64,000 bases of DNA from Maribellus sp. YY47. GTDB lineage: Bacteria > Bacteroidota > Bacteroidia > Bacteroidales > Prolixibacteraceae. The stretch spans positions 1 through 64,000 of the forward strand of contig NZ_JALGYW010000014.1 of the NCBI RefSeq assembly GCF_023111095.1, written 5' to 3'. Numbering within the stretch: position 1 is the first letter of the stretch; each line of letters starts with the position of its first letter. Positions 35,801 through 44,269 of this stretch are shown here, one piece after another. Under the pieces are notes generated by a model. That model was given only the letters and a program-made list of their open reading frames with translations, did no database searches and was not told where the DNA came from. The position numbers were made by a program, and so were the translations under genes.

Positions 35801-37363
35801 GAACTGCAGGTTTGAATCGTTCATCACAAACAGCCCGTCAAACATCTTATCCAGCAGAATGCCGTCGAATTGAATGTCGTTAAACGGATAGTTATTGACC
35901 TCAATGGTTTTGATATTGCCTTTAAATATCCCCGACATCGATTCGTCATATTGGTTATATTTTCCATCCACGGAGCCGTTAAAGGTGAGTTTGCCCAGAG
36001 TTTCTTCGCGGAAAAGTTTTCCGAGCTGAAAATTACTGGTGGCAATGTTTCCCCGGTATATAATGGAGCCTTCTTTCTCCGGCGCTACCAAAATGTCGGT
36101 GGTTAGCTTTCCTACTTCACTTTGAAGCGTACCGAATGTAACGAAATCGTCAAGGAATCCGCTAAAGTTTCCTTTGAATTGCAGGAGCCCCGCCTGGTAA
36201 AACCCACTGGGGAACTGCAGGTAGTTGATTTTGGCTGAACGGGGTAAGCGTATATTCGAAAGGTCGTTAAAAGTAGTGGTAGATTCCTTTACATCAACAA
36301 ACAGGTACATGTGTTCGGGATGAAGCAGGTCGTTAATGTAGAAATCAATATCGCCACGGGTATTTTTACCGGTACTAAATTGAATGTTTTTCCCTTTCAG
36401 GTCATTAAAATCGCCAAAGATCTGCCCCGACAGCTCAACCACCTGATCCATTCCGCTTAACGCAGGGATGATTTCTCCAAGTTCCCTGAAATTGATGATG
36501 GAGGAAGGAATTTGAAAATCAATTTTTAACGGCGAGCGCACCGAGTCGATCACCGACGGCAAGTCAAGCGTTAAAGCCGAGTTGGAGATTTGGGAACTTC
36601 GGCTCTCAAAACTCCAGTTGCTGACTTCTATTTTTTGAGGCGAGATTGCAACTTGAGCGCTCATGTTTTCGAACCGGATATTTTGATTCGATGCCAGTTT
36701 TAGCTGATCTATCCGAAATGTTGTAAAATCATCCTGGCTTTTAAAGTCGGAGACGTCCAGGTTCAGGTCGTCGATAAGAAGATCGTTAAACGAGTTGTCC
36801 GCCTTATCGGAATAGCGAATTTGAAGCGTATTGAAATGGAACGTTTTACAAGCGAAAAGCCAACTTGCACCAGTGGTTTTCGCCGTATCGGCAAACGCAT
36901 TCAAAATAAAACTGAAGTTATAACAATCGGCAGAATCGCGCGAAAGGTTGAGCTGATTTCCCTTAAAACTGAGTTCGCCGATATTAAGGAAATGTTTGCG
37001 AAATCGCAGGGTGTCGATTTTTGCCGAGATTTCCTGTGCAAAAAGGAGCGTGTCGCTGTTCTGATCTTCAATCAGAATGTCTTCGAGTTGGAGCGAACGA
37101 AAAAAGCGGATGTCGACACGTCCAACACTGATTTTAGCATTCAGTCGTTCCGATAAAGCAGTGGCAATTCGCTGGGTAATAATCGTCTGTACCTTGCTGT
37201 TTTGAATGACAAGATAGCCCGCAATTGGCAGTACAATCAGTACCGACATTACAATGATGAATATTTTCCAGCGTTTTTTAATAGTTTTGCAATTTTTAAA
37301 CGAACATACCCTTTTTCGGAAAAAATAAGCCTTGCGAAATCGTTCTTTTATGAACGACGACAT
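32900..37363 (-). CDS. TamB-like translocation/assembly module protein
   Basis: 1487 residues. An N-terminal signal-anchor helix (about 34-54) follows a basic leader. A very long run of beta-strand repeats then spans the periplasm. The C-terminal TamB (DUF490) domain ends with QFFNTEEELNKQILSLIVMGKFY, LFSNQLSNWLSQINDHWDVGVNYRPG and GLSFTEEYNTLNDLYQKF. Such bridges transfer phospholipids and help outer-membrane protein assembly. A TATCTTTG box (37381-37374) lies 10 nt upstream of the ATG, giving an almost leaderless mRNA. No TamA gene is adjacent. Confidence 0.85.
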   Translation of the reverse strand: MSSFIKERFRKAYFFRKRVCSFKNCKTIKKRWKIFIIVMSVLIVLPIAGYLVIQNSKVQTIITQRIATALSERLNAKISVGRVDIRFFRSLQLEDILIEDQNSDTLLFAQEISAKIDTLRFRKHFLNIGELSFKGNQLNLSRDSADCYNFSFILNAFADTAKTTGASWLFACKTFHFNTLQIRYSDKADNSFNDLLIDDLNLDVSDFKSQDDFTTFRIDQLKLASNQNIRFENMSAQVAISPQKIEVSNWSFESRSSQISNSALTLDLPSVIDSVRSPLKIDFQIPSSIINFRELGEIIPALSGMDQVVELSGQIFGDFNDLKGKNIQFSTGKNTRGDIDFYINDLLHPEHMYLFVDVKESTTTFNDLSNIRLPRSAKINYLQFPSGFYQAGLLQFKGNFSGFLDDFVTFGTLQSEVGKLTTDILVAPEKEGSIIYRGNIATSNFQLGKLFREETLGKLTFNGSVDGKYNQYDESMSGIFKGNIKTIEVNNYPFNDIQFDGILLDKMFDGLFVMNDSNLQFSFLGQVDLNSSIPEFDFTLQLNKARPAQLNLFKQFPNAELAFNMNANFKGTTLDNLDGIINIDEGYYKNRNGSFDLGGMSLRTNKKNGIDSLSFSSGLMDIAIAGSYHFRSIADAIQQTVHRFIPSYEIKDTGNGFANQFDFKVDIKDINPLANIFVPGLELDTPFLLYGKFDSSKKEIDLEGSIPGVRYNRILARDIFIGNKAIGNKYSSKFRFGEIRVDNDIQLYNFRIDSELANDELRNTISWSNYDELTYSGSIKSRTLFSKSDSTDNLKVVIEGQESKIFIADSVWNISPFSVTIDSSSMSVNNFLIYNRGQQIAVDGRTNEGRADLLNLRLKNINLADLSVYTKQDLEIKGLVNGTFGFANLFDKPAILSDLSIDDFYYRDQLMGDVSLVSHWNSSQSKIDSRLKVVRNNKLSLDAFGNYLPSSKQLNFDASFDSVSLIVLETFMGESFSNFKGYGSGKVNIGGSIDKVLLNGALMGINAGVTIVATQVLYTFNDSVYFKNDTILFDNLTVFDAQKNQGKFFGTIVHHNFGNMIYDLHATTNRIKALNTGPRDNEKFYGTAVARGRLDITGKGRSVRLSGSMTSLSGTEVNISMESESEVEKYDFIEFVVPNETEVPAFYQVKPEEEDKLNLSLSVEATSDAKVQLIYNSQIGDVIKAQGEGLLVFEMTEDGDIYLSGNYKPTRGDYLFTLQNVINKRFTIEPGGSIVWSGDPYNANIDLKAIYKLKASLYDLFMNNANNTAQNQRIQVECIIHLEDELSNPTIGFDIKFPNANERDKDDLQQFFNTEEELNKQILSLIVMGKFYTPEYLRGTYEAQNNNMLGTTASELFSNQLSNWLSQINDHWDVGVNYRPGTQVSDDEIELALSTQIFNDRVTLNGNIGNNANQYSTNNSQIVGDFEINVKLVPNGKVQLKAYSRSNNNLFYETAPYTQGIGLSFTEEYNTLNDLYQKFTSLFRKKK

Positions 37364-37373
37364 TTTAATAACG

Positions 37374-37381
37374 CAAAGATA
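37374..37381 (-). promoter_or_regulatory. -7 promoter box of the TamB-like gene
   Basis: TATCTTTG on the minus strand, a perfect TAnnTTTG match, 10 nt upstream of the ATG at 37363. No clear -33 TTG at the expected spacing. Confidence 0.5.
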
Positions 37382-37492
37382 TAAACCAGGGGCAATTGTT
37401 GTTGTTTAAATAGAACGTAAAATCAGAAAAAACAGATACCCGGAACGGGATAAATATCCGGGAGAAAAATTAAAAATTGCAGTACTCAGGCA

Positions 37493-38539
37493 ATGAACAA
37501 TTTAAGTGAAATGGAAAATAAAGGAATTACGATATTAGGCATTGAGTCTTCGTGCGATGATACATCGGCAGCTGTTATTCGCGATGGTATGATTTTGTCG
37601 AATGTAGTGGCTAACCAAAGAGTGCACGAGGAATACGGTGGCGTGGTTCCTGAATTGGCATCGCGCGCACATCAGCAAAATATTATACCGGTTGTTGAAA
37701 CTGCTATCAAACGTGCGGGTATCGACCGAAATGAAATTTCTGCAGTGGCTTTCACACGTGGTCCCGGTTTGCTGGGATCGTTGTTGGTAGGTACGTCGTT
37801 TGCCAAAGGTTTTTCGCTGGCGCTAAATGTCCCGCTGATCGAAGTGAATCATTTGCAGGGACATGTACTGGCACTTTTTATCCGGGAGAACGGGGTGGAT
37901 TATAATCCTCCGAAATTTCCGTTTTTATGCCTGCTGGTGTCGGGAGGAAACTCTCAGATTATTCTTGTACGCGATCATCTTCACATGGAAGTGATCGGGC
38001 AAACCATTGACGATGCAGCCGGCGAGGCCTTTGATAAATGTGCCAAGGTAATGGGACTGCCATATCCCGGCGGGCCACATGTCGATAAACTGGCCAAAGA
38101 AGGTAATCCGCTTCGTTTTGAATTCAGCCGTCCGCGCATTCCCGGGCTCGACTACAGCTTCAGCGGTTTAAAAACCAATTTCCTGTATTTCCTTCGCGAT
38201 GAAATCAGGAAGAACGAAAACTTTGTGGAAGAAAATAAAGCCGATCTTTGCGCTTCACTGCAATATACCATTATCGAAATCCTTCTGAATAAGCTAAAGA
38301 AGGCAGCCAAAGAAACCGGTATTAAGGAAATTACTGTTGCCGGGGGTGTTTCTGCGAACTCAGGTTTGAGAAATGCATTGATGGAGAATGCGAAAAAACA
38401 CCATTGGAACCTGATTATTCCGAAATTTGAATATACCATGGACAATGCCGCAATGATTGCGATAACCGGGTATTATAAGTTTTTAAAGCAGGAATTTGTG
38501 GAGCAAAGTACCGTTCCGTTTGCCCGCACACAGCTTTAG
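37493..38539 (+). CDS. tsaD: tRNA N6-adenosine threonylcarbamoyltransferase
   Basis: 348 residues (342 if it starts at the in-frame ATG at 37511, MENKGITILGIESSCDDTSAAV). The ASKHA-fold signatures are ILGIESSCDDTSAAVIRDG, VVPELASRAHQQNI, AFTRGPGLLGSLLVG, the metal-binding EVNHLQGHVLALF (HxxxH), LLVSGGNSQIILV and TVAGGVSANSGLR. It transfers the threonylcarbamoyl group to A37 of ANN-decoding tRNAs together with TsaB, TsaC and TsaE. It is divergent from the TamB-like gene. Confidence 0.95.
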   Translation: MNNLSEMENKGITILGIESSCDDTSAAVIRDGMILSNVVANQRVHEEYGGVVPELASRAHQQNIIPVVETAIKRAGIDRNEISAVAFTRGPGLLGSLLVGTSFAKGFSLALNVPLIEVNHLQGHVLALFIRENGVDYNPPKFPFLCLLVSGGNSQIILVRDHLHMEVIGQTIDDAAGEAFDKCAKVMGLPYPGGPHVDKLAKEGNPLRFEFSRPRIPGLDYSFSGLKTNFLYFLRDEIRKNENFVEENKADLCASLQYTIIEILLNKLKKAAKETGIKEITVAGGVSANSGLRNALMENAKKHHWNLIIPKFEYTMDNAAMIAITGYYKFLKQEFVEQSTVPFARTQL

Positions 38540-38591
38540 TCGCTGGTCAATAATATTTGGGTATTATTAATAATTTTTGATTGAAATGATG

Positions 38592-38672
38592 ACAGATTGA
38601 TGGAACGAAACGAATCTAAATCAATCTGTCTCAATCTATTTTCAATCTATTTTCAATCTCTCTTCAATCTTT
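38592..38672 (+). repeat. Inverted repeat plus short TCAATCTATTT tandem repeats
   Basis: ACAGATTGAT (38592-38601) pairs with ATCAATCTGT (38620-38629). About five irregular copies of an 11-bp TCAATCTATTT unit follow, from 38621 to 38672. They lie between tsaD and sfsA, where slippage could vary spacer length. Confidence 0.55.
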
Positions 38673-38721
38673 CCTCGTTAGATCGTTTATAACAGTCAGT
38701 TGGGCTTTAATACTTTTTTCA

Positions 38722-39414
38722 ATGGTTTTTCAGCAAGAATTGGTACATGGCACATTAATTAAAAGGTACAAGCGGTTTCTGGCCGATGTTACTTTAGATG
38801 ATGGCTCGGTGGTAACGGCGCACTGCACCAATTCAGGCACCATGAAAAGCTGTTTGGAAGAAGGTGCCGAAGTTTATCTTTCGCCGGCAGGCGACCCCAA
38901 ACGCAAAACCCGTTTTACCTGGGAGATGATCAAAATAAACGATGGCTGGGTGGGGATAAATACTTCCAATCCGAACTTGTTGGCTTTTGAGGCCATTTTA
39001 GAAGGCAAGATTCCCAGACTGGAAGGTTATACCCAGGTTCGCAGGGAGGTAACGTTTGGAGACTCGCGCTTTGATGTCTACGCCGAAAATGATACCGAAA
39101 AATGCTTTGTTGAAGTAAAAAATGTTTCGCTGAAAGAAGGGAACTATGCTTTGTTTCCCGATGCTGTAACCACCCGCGGGCAAAAACATCTGATAACGTT
39201 GATGGAAGTAAAAAAGCAGGGAATGCGGGCAGTTATGCTGTACATTATTCAGCGTTGCGATGTGGCGGTCTTTGCCCCGGCAGTGGAGATTGACCCGGCC
39301 TATGCTGCGGTATTAAAAGAGGCTGTAAGCGCCGGGGTGGAAGTTATTCCGATGCAGGCTTTGGTTACACCCGCTGAAATACGGTTGATTCGGAAACTTC
39401 CGTTTGAAATATAA
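38722..39414 (+). CDS. sfsA: SfsA-family nuclease-like protein
   Basis: 230 residues of the SfsA family: LVHGTLIKRYKRFLADVTLDDG (OB-like start), VTAHCTNSGTMKSCLEEGAEVYLS, and the nuclease-like core FDVYAENDTEKCFVEVKNVSLKEG with TRGQKHLITLMEV. The FVEVKN motif gives the PD-(D/E)xK-like active site. SfsA was named for effects on sugar fermentation; its true activity is uncertain. A bidirectional terminator follows. Confidence 0.9.
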   Translation: MVFQQELVHGTLIKRYKRFLADVTLDDGSVVTAHCTNSGTMKSCLEEGAEVYLSPAGDPKRKTRFTWEMIKINDGWVGINTSNPNLLAFEAILEGKIPRLEGYTQVRREVTFGDSRFDVYAENDTEKCFVEVKNVSLKEGNYALFPDAVTTRGQKHLITLMEVKKQGMRAVMLYIIQRCDVAVFAPAVEIDPAYAAVLKEAVSAGVEVIPMQALVTPAEIRLIRKLPFEI

Positions 39415-39419
39415 AAAAA

Positions 39420-39445
39420 GGAATCCTAACGGATTCCCTTTCTAT
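39420..39445. terminator. Bidirectional terminator between sfsA and the DUF4251 gene
   Basis: GGAATCC and GGATTCC form a 7-bp stem around TAAC. T-rich tails lie on both strands (CTTTCTATTTTTC on plus, TTTTTTTAT on minus), serving two converging genes. Confidence 0.8.
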
Positions 39446-39969
39446 TTTTCTTTCTTGTCTTTCTCAACATCGGTAATTTCGCCCTGAAACGAAATGTGTT
39501 GCCTGTCGGTGCTGTTTATGCTCAGCGTGGCAGATCCTGTCGATGCAATGGTGAGGGTAAACTGCATAAAGTCGCTATTGTTTTTGACATTAAAATTGAC
39601 AATCCACCCACCTTTTTTCCATTCCTGGATATTGTAACTGTCAATCTCCGAATTAAAATCGAGGGGCGACTTGTTGCTTCCGTATTCAGCTTTATAAGCT
39701 CTTCCATAGAAGGGAAGATAGCATTCGATTTTGTCGGATAGAAAATCCATCCCATAGTCGGTTATCAGGGTTTTGCTCTGTCCGGTCGCCGGCAGCATTC
39801 TTTCGGCATCGAAGCGCCAGGTCTTGTCTGACATTAACTGTTGGATATGTTCTTTTTTTACGGCTTCAGTTTTTACCTTTTTTTCTTTTTTTGTCATTTT
39901 GGTTTCCTGAGCACTTAAGGCAATTGCTGCTCCAAAAATCAAGGCTATCAGAATCATGTTTTTCATCAT
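39442..39969 (-). CDS. Secreted DUF4251-family protein
   Basis: 175 residues with a signal peptide (residues about 1-20, ending LSAQ). A basic linker follows (TKKEKKVKTEAVKKEH), then the DUF4251 pattern: WRFDAERMLPATGQSKTLITDYGMDFLSDKIECYLPFYGRAYKAEY, and WIVNFNVKNNSDFMQFTLTIASTGSATLSIN. These proteins are abundant in Bacteroidota and have unknown periplasmic functions. It converges with sfsA. Confidence 0.8.
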   Translation of the reverse strand: MMKNMILIALIFGAAIALSAQETKMTKKEKKVKTEAVKKEHIQQLMSDKTWRFDAERMLPATGQSKTLITDYGMDFLSDKIECYLPFYGRAYKAEYGSNKSPLDFNSEIDSYNIQEWKKGGWIVNFNVKNNSDFMQFTLTIASTGSATLSINSTDRQHISFQGEITDVEKDKKEK

Positions 39970-40169
39970 CTTGAATTTTAATTGTTAAACAGGAACTTAA
40001 ACGATAAAATCCTTCCTTTTCATACAAATTTTATACCATTGGTGTTACGTGTTTTCCGTTGGTTTGTTGTAATCGGGTTGGTTTTTTCAATGCACATTTT
40101 TACAAAAGTCGTTTCAGAATATTAGTTTTGAAGTCTGTTATAAGAACGAGAGAATTCACAGATAGATTT

Positions 40170-40838
40170 ATGCCTGCAATTAGTATTTCAACAGAACTGG
40201 CTTCAAAAGTTCCTGCTTTGCAATTATCGTGTATCGAGTGCGAGGTGAGGATGACGGATACAGATGAAAAGCTGTGGACACGGATGAAGGGCAAGATTGA
40301 TGAGTTGCATTCACGCCTGGAAATCGGTGATGTCAGTCAGATTCCGGCTATCGCATCCTCGCGGAAAGCCTACAAAGCCTGCGGAAAAGATCCGGCACGT
40401 TATCGGTTGTCGGCAGAAGCGCTGCTCCGGAGGGTGGTAAACCGGGGAGAGCTTTACCAGGTTAACAATGTGGTGGATTGCCTGAATCTGGTGTCCATTT
40501 CAACCGGATTTTCGATTGGCGGCTACGATGCAGATAAAATCAACGGAGATGTGGTTTTTGGAATCGGAAAAAACGATGAACCCTACAAAGGAATTGGCAG
40601 GGGAGAACTGAACATTGAATTTATGCCGGTTTTCAGGGATGAAGCCGGAGCCTTTGGCACTCCCACCAGCGATTCGGTGAGAACATCGGTAAGCGCCGAA
40701 ACCAAACGTTTCCTGATGATTATAATTGATTACGCCGCTTCCAATGGATTGGATGAAGCTACAATTTTGGCGCAGGAACTATTGAAAGAATATGCAGGAG
40801 CAACAAATTTTAAATTAAAAAAGGTAGACACAAAATGA
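40170..40838 (+). CDS. B3/B4-domain protein (tRNA-synthetase editing-like)
   Basis: 222 residues from the ATG at 40170 (MPAISISTELASKV). The open frame extends 111 bp further upstream, but that part lacks family character. It matches free-standing B3/B4 domains, the phenylalanyl-tRNA synthetase beta editing fold: SRKAYKACGKDPARYRLSAEALLRRVV, NNVVDCLNLVSISTGFSIGGYD, GAFGTPTSDSVRTSVS. Such proteins probably deacylate mischarged tRNA or act on aminoacyl compounds. Its stop overlaps the start of the acyltransferase gene (ATGA). Confidence 0.8.
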   Translation: MPAISISTELASKVPALQLSCIECEVRMTDTDEKLWTRMKGKIDELHSRLEIGDVSQIPAIASSRKAYKACGKDPARYRLSAEALLRRVVNRGELYQVNNVVDCLNLVSISTGFSIGGYDADKINGDVVFGIGKNDEPYKGIGRGELNIEFMPVFRDEAGAFGTPTSDSVRTSVSAETKRFLMIIIDYAASNGLDEATILAQELLKEYAGATNFKLKKVDTK

Positions 40839-41392
40839 AAGGACTTTGCAAATTTATAATGAAGCTGATGGGATGGAAAGGAGTTTATGAAGGAATGCCT
40901 GATGTCCCGAAATGTATTATTATCGGGGTGCCACATACCAGTGCCTGGGATTTTGTGATTTCCTGGTTGTATTATACTTCAGCCGGAAGAACAGCGAATA
41001 TTCTGATCAAAAAAGAATTTTTCTTTTGGCCCCTGGGGTATTTTGTAAAGAAAATGGGTGGCCTTCCGATTGACCGTTCCCGCGGTGCAAACGTAATCCG
41101 GCAAACCATTCACACCATCAATGAGCTCGATTATATTCATTTGGCCATGACACCTGAAGGGACAAGAGCCTTCACTAAGAAATGGAAAGCAGGCTTTCAT
41201 ATTATCGCCCGCGAAACCGGAATTCCGGTGTATCTCGGTAGCTTCGACTGGGGAAGAAAGATCATTTCAACCGGCGAGCTGTTTGAGCTGACAGATGATG
41301 CAACGGCCGATATTAACCGAATGAAGGCCTATTACCGGGAAAAGGGAATTAAAGGGAAATTCCCGGAAAACTTCTGCACCGATCCGCAATAA
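40835..41392 (+). CDS. Lysophospholipid acyltransferase (PlsC-like)
   Basis: 185 residues, short for PlsC, with the catalytic HxxxxD motif in IIGVPHTSAWDFVISW (His at residue 32) and the second block LAMTPEGTRAFTKKWKAGFHIIARETGIPVYL. The EGTR segment binds the phosphate of the acceptor. No strong membrane helix is evident, so it may bind the membrane peripherally. It transfers acyl chains to a lysophosphatidic acid or ornithine-lipid-type acceptor. Coupled by a 4-bp overlap to the B3/B4 gene. Confidence 0.82.
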   Translation: MKGLCKFIMKLMGWKGVYEGMPDVPKCIIIGVPHTSAWDFVISWLYYTSAGRTANILIKKEFFFWPLGYFVKKMGGLPIDRSRGANVIRQTIHTINELDYIHLAMTPEGTRAFTKKWKAGFHIIARETGIPVYLGSFDWGRKIISTGELFELTDDATADINRMKAYYREKGIKGKFPENFCTDPQ

Positions 41393-41527
41393 GCGATAAA
41401 GCAAGCCCCAATAGGGTACGTTGAACCTTATTTATACCTGTTCAAAATTAGCTTGAAGCCCAATCTTTTTTCTTACTAATACGTTATACCTTTACATAAA
41501 AATCAACAACTTTTAAATTTTATAATT

Positions 41528-42109
41528 ATGGCTTTTAGTTTACCAGAACTTCCATATGCTGCTAATGCATTGGAACCGGTGATCAGTGAAAATACCATCA
41601 ACTTTCACTACGGGAAACACCATCAGGCATACGTAACCAATGTAAATAACCTGATTGTGGGAACAGCGTTTGAAAATGCCAGTCTTGAAGAAATTATTCG
41701 GAAAGCCGACGGCGGAATTTTTAACAACGGAGCACAGGTGTGGAACCACACGTTCTATTTCATGCAGTTTAGTCCCGACGGGTGCAAAGAACCCAAAGAC
41801 GAACTTAAAGCAGCGATCGATGCCAAATTTGGTTCGTTCGATGCGTTTAAAGAAGCGTTTTCGAAGGCAGCTGCCACTTTGTTTGGATCGGGTTGGGCCT
41901 GGTTGGTGGTGAGCGAATCGGGCGAACTCGAAATTGTGCAAACCAGCAATGCCGGAAATCCGCTGCGCGACGGTAAAAAGCCTTTACTGACCTGCGATGT
42001 ATGGGAACATGCCTACTACCTCGACAAGCAGAATGCACGTCCGAAATACATCGAAGATTTCTGGAAAATTGTGGATTGGAAAGTGATCTCGGAACGTTTT
42101 GGAAAATAA
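41528..42109 (+). CDS. sodB: Superoxide dismutase (Fe/Mn)
   Basis: 193 residues. Metal ligands are visible in INFHYGKHHQAYV (His 27 region), VWNHTFYF (His 75 region) and DVWEHAYYLDKQNARPKYI (Asp and His). The FGSGWAWLV and AGNPLRDG blocks are typical of iron or cambialistic enzymes. It converts superoxide to hydrogen peroxide and oxygen in the cytoplasm. The small winged-helix-like gene follows 21 bp later. Confidence 0.95.
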   Translation: MAFSLPELPYAANALEPVISENTINFHYGKHHQAYVTNVNNLIVGTAFENASLEEIIRKADGGIFNNGAQVWNHTFYFMQFSPDGCKEPKDELKAAIDAKFGSFDAFKEAFSKAAATLFGSGWAWLVVSESGELEIVQTSNAGNPLRDGKKPLLTCDVWEHAYYLDKQNARPKYIEDFWKIVDWKVISERFGK

Positions 42110-42130
42110 CCGTCAATAAAAGATAAAATC

Positions 42131-42304
42131 ATGAGTGAAGAAAAAGTAATGGCGGCAATGAAAGCTGCCGGAAAACCCATGAGCGCGGGGCAGATAGCCG
42201 AAGCAGCCGGCCTTGATAAAAAAGTAGTGGAAAAAGCAATGAAAGTACTGAAAGCAGAGGAAAAAATCGTTTCTCCCAAACGTTGTTACTGGGAACCGAA
42301 ATAA
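42131..42304 (+). CDS. Small winged-helix-like protein (57 aa)
   Basis: ATG 42131, TAA 42302. The product, starting [21 protein letters not shown], reads as three short helices followed by a basic hairpin ending [10 protein letters not shown]. The arrangement [31 protein letters not shown] is that of a minimal winged helix for DNA binding. It sits just after sodB, before a terminator, so it probably shares the sodB mRNA and might regulate it (inference). Confidence 0.68.
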   Translation: MSEEKVMAAMKAAGKPMSAGQIAEAAGLDKKVVEKAMKVLKAEEKIVSPKRCYWEPK

Positions 42305-42326
42305 ACAGAGAAGGAAATTCATGAAG

Positions 42327-42355
42327 AGGCTGTCTTTTTTAGGCAGCCTTTTTTA
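42327..42355 (+). terminator. Terminator after the sodB unit
   Basis: AGGCTGTCT and AGGCAGCCT pair, with G-T wobble, over a T-rich loop, followed by TTTTTT. Confidence 0.8.
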
Positions 42356-42356
42356 T

Positions 42357-42695
42357 GAAAGTCAATCAACGAAAGACAGCTATTTTTCGTCCGGAAGTCT
42401 TATAAATCTACGATCAACTAACTGTTCCGGACGATTTCCCTTCGGCCATTTCATCCCGGTGTTTCACACCGGGTTAATCACATTCGACGCTTTCAGCGCC
42501 ATAAAAAGTTAAGTGTTCAAACATTACTGTCCGGTTAACTCTACTTAAGTTTGTAATTCTGCTCAATATCCCGAAGGGATAAAATAAGATTAACCTCGGG
42601 TGAAACCCGGGGGTGATATGTATAAGCGATTCAAGGCACAATCGCTTTATGCGCCTTGTAATCTAACTGCTTTTATGAAATGCTGTCGACAAGCC
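42357..42695 (+). repeat. About 340-bp dispersed repeat, copy 1
   Basis: Shares extended identity with 48935-49293, including GAAAGACAGCTATTTTTCGT, TTTCAGCGCCATAAAAA and GAAATGCTGTCGACAAGCC. It contains several hairpins, such as CGTCCGGAA/TTCCGGACG, CCCGGTGT/ACACCGGG and CCTCGGGTGAAACCCGGGG. There is no reading frame of note. Both copies start just after the terminator of a plus-strand gene. Confidence 0.75.
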
Positions 42696-43206
42696 ACACT
42701 TAAACATTGCAAACATCGATTTTTCCCTTTTCGCTGGCCTTGAAAATCAATACAGGCCTTGGAAAGGCAACTATTTCGACAATTAAATTTATTACGCTGC
42801 GCTGCAGCTTAACGGTCTTTCTTGTCTTGTTTGTCTATAAATATTTTGCTGCTCTGCAGCTGTTTTTGAGCAACAGCGTTGCGATACTATTTATAGAAAA
42901 TTCCAGATGAGAAAAAATTAGCCCCATCGGGGCGAAACATTCAGGAAGAGCAAAACTGAAAAGATATATATCTTTCATATCTGTTGGCGATTCCTGAGAA
43001 TCATGATTGTTTTTTGACAGTTTCTCAAAGAACAATAACAAAATACGGTTATAATATTCAGACTCACCCTGATCCGCGAGTACTCGGGATCGTCCCTCTC
43101 TACGTGTAGAGAGGGAGAAGAGGGAGAGTAAAAGCAGAAATTAATAATGCCTCCGTTTCTGTTGGTAACTCAATGAATCATGAATGTATTGCAGCTACCA
43201 GCAGCC
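42696..43206. other. Non-coding stretch with hairpins and short repeats
   Basis: No supportable gene. It contains a repeat of the AATCATGATT family (42971-43012), a second degenerate copy (43158-43183), and a 10-bp perfect inverted repeat, CCCTCTCTAC/GTAGAGAGGG (43094-43115). Possibly an accumulation site for repeats. Confidence 0.5.
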
Positions 43207-43404
43207 CTATTTCTTTCGGTTTTTGCGCTTGAACCCAATGTACAGCAATATAATTAATGCCGGAACAATAATAAATACGATAATATTTACCAGATCGAAT
43301 TCGAGCGGTTCGGGCTGCCCGTAAGGAACACCACTGGGGGCCTGGGCCATCGATTGAATAGCGACAAGCAGGAATGCAGTCAGTAAGAAATAGTTTCGTA
43401 GCAT
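43207..43404 (-). CDS. Small membrane protein with signal peptide
   Basis: 65 residues starting MLRNYFLLTAFLLVAI. An upstream ATG at 43485 lacks a sensible N terminus. There is a first hydrophobic segment ending SMAQ (signal peptide), a short polar APSGVPYGQPEPLEF loop and a second helix IIVFIIVPALIILLYIGF before a basic KRKNRKK tail. Small proteins of this design are common in Bacteroidota. Function unknown. Confidence 0.6.
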   Translation of the reverse strand: MLRNYFLLTAFLLVAIQSMAQAPSGVPYGQPEPLEFDLVNIIVFIIVPALIILLYIGFKRKNRKK

Positions 43405-43540
43405 ATCGGTAGTTGTTACATTGTTTTCACTACCAATAAAGCAAATGGAGGGTACGGTTTGTTCATTCGGTGGTTTGCTGCCCAATGGGCTTAACGCCTA
43501 AGTACATGTAGCGTTGATGCAACAGGGCGCTTGGTTGTGT

Positions 43541-44068
43541 TTAGTATTTTTCAAACTTTAAATGCTCATTTAGATAGTATTTTCTTTTCACTACTGCGCA
43601 ATCCAAGGCTTTGTATAAATCAGCTATGGCAGAATTGGCTTCTTCGGTGTAGACCCCTTTATTTTTAAAACAGGGTGACGTAATTATAAAATAATCTGCT
43701 GTCTCGCCGAAATAAACAGGGATGCAATGGGAGAGGTATTGCTGCGACTTAATGAATTTCGACAATTCATTCTTACGACTGATCGGGTATAAATTCAAGA
43801 TCAATGCAGGATTCACCCTTTCCTGTCCAATGCTGTTCATGTTCTCAAATTCTCTGTTCGGGTGGTAATATTTAACAATGGCCTCCGGGGTAGGCGTATG
43901 TTTGGGAATGTCATCTTCCGGGAAGTTTTCTTTGATAATTTGGCATTCCCATCCGTCGGGTACAAGCTCGCAAAAAACGTTTGTTTTACATTCTGCTGTA
44001 TCCTGACCATGGCTTAGCATTGTCAGCAACACCAATGTTAGCATCAAAATAAAGGGTATTGGTTTCAT
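43541..44068 (-). CDS. Secreted protein of unknown function
   Basis: 175 residues with a signal peptide (about residues 1-21, ending LSHGQ). The mature part has four cysteines (CKTNVFC, WECQII, SHCIPVY, SPCFKNKG, DCAVV), suggesting disulfides in the periplasm or outside. No family is recognised. It is the first gene of a low-GC run extending to 47.3 kb in which intergenic sequences show recurring hairpins. Confidence 0.55.
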   Translation of the reverse strand: MKPIPFILMLTLVLLTMLSHGQDTAECKTNVFCELVPDGWECQIIKENFPEDDIPKHTPTPEAIVKYYHPNREFENMNSIGQERVNPALILNLYPISRKNELSKFIKSQQYLSHCIPVYFGETADYFIITSPCFKNKGVYTEEANSAIADLYKALDCAVVKRKYYLNEHLKFEKY

Positions 44069-44269
44069 ATGTTTAGTATTTGAATGAATCGCAGTAAATT
44101 TTTCTACTTAGCCGGCGCAGATTCCTGCCTGTCGCAGACGGGTGTAATCTGTGCCTCAGCCAAAGGCTGAAAGCAGCATTTTTCAATCCTTACGGATTGC
44201 ACACGGTTGCAAATTGGCGCGAGCGGGTGGACTGTTAGCTCACCGGTCCTCTTTTCGGTTAACCAATTT

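Noticed and set aside
43487-43540. Integron attC site
   Set aside because: GTTAAGC fits the core consensus on one side, but the matching inverse core is poor and no integrase gene is in the window.
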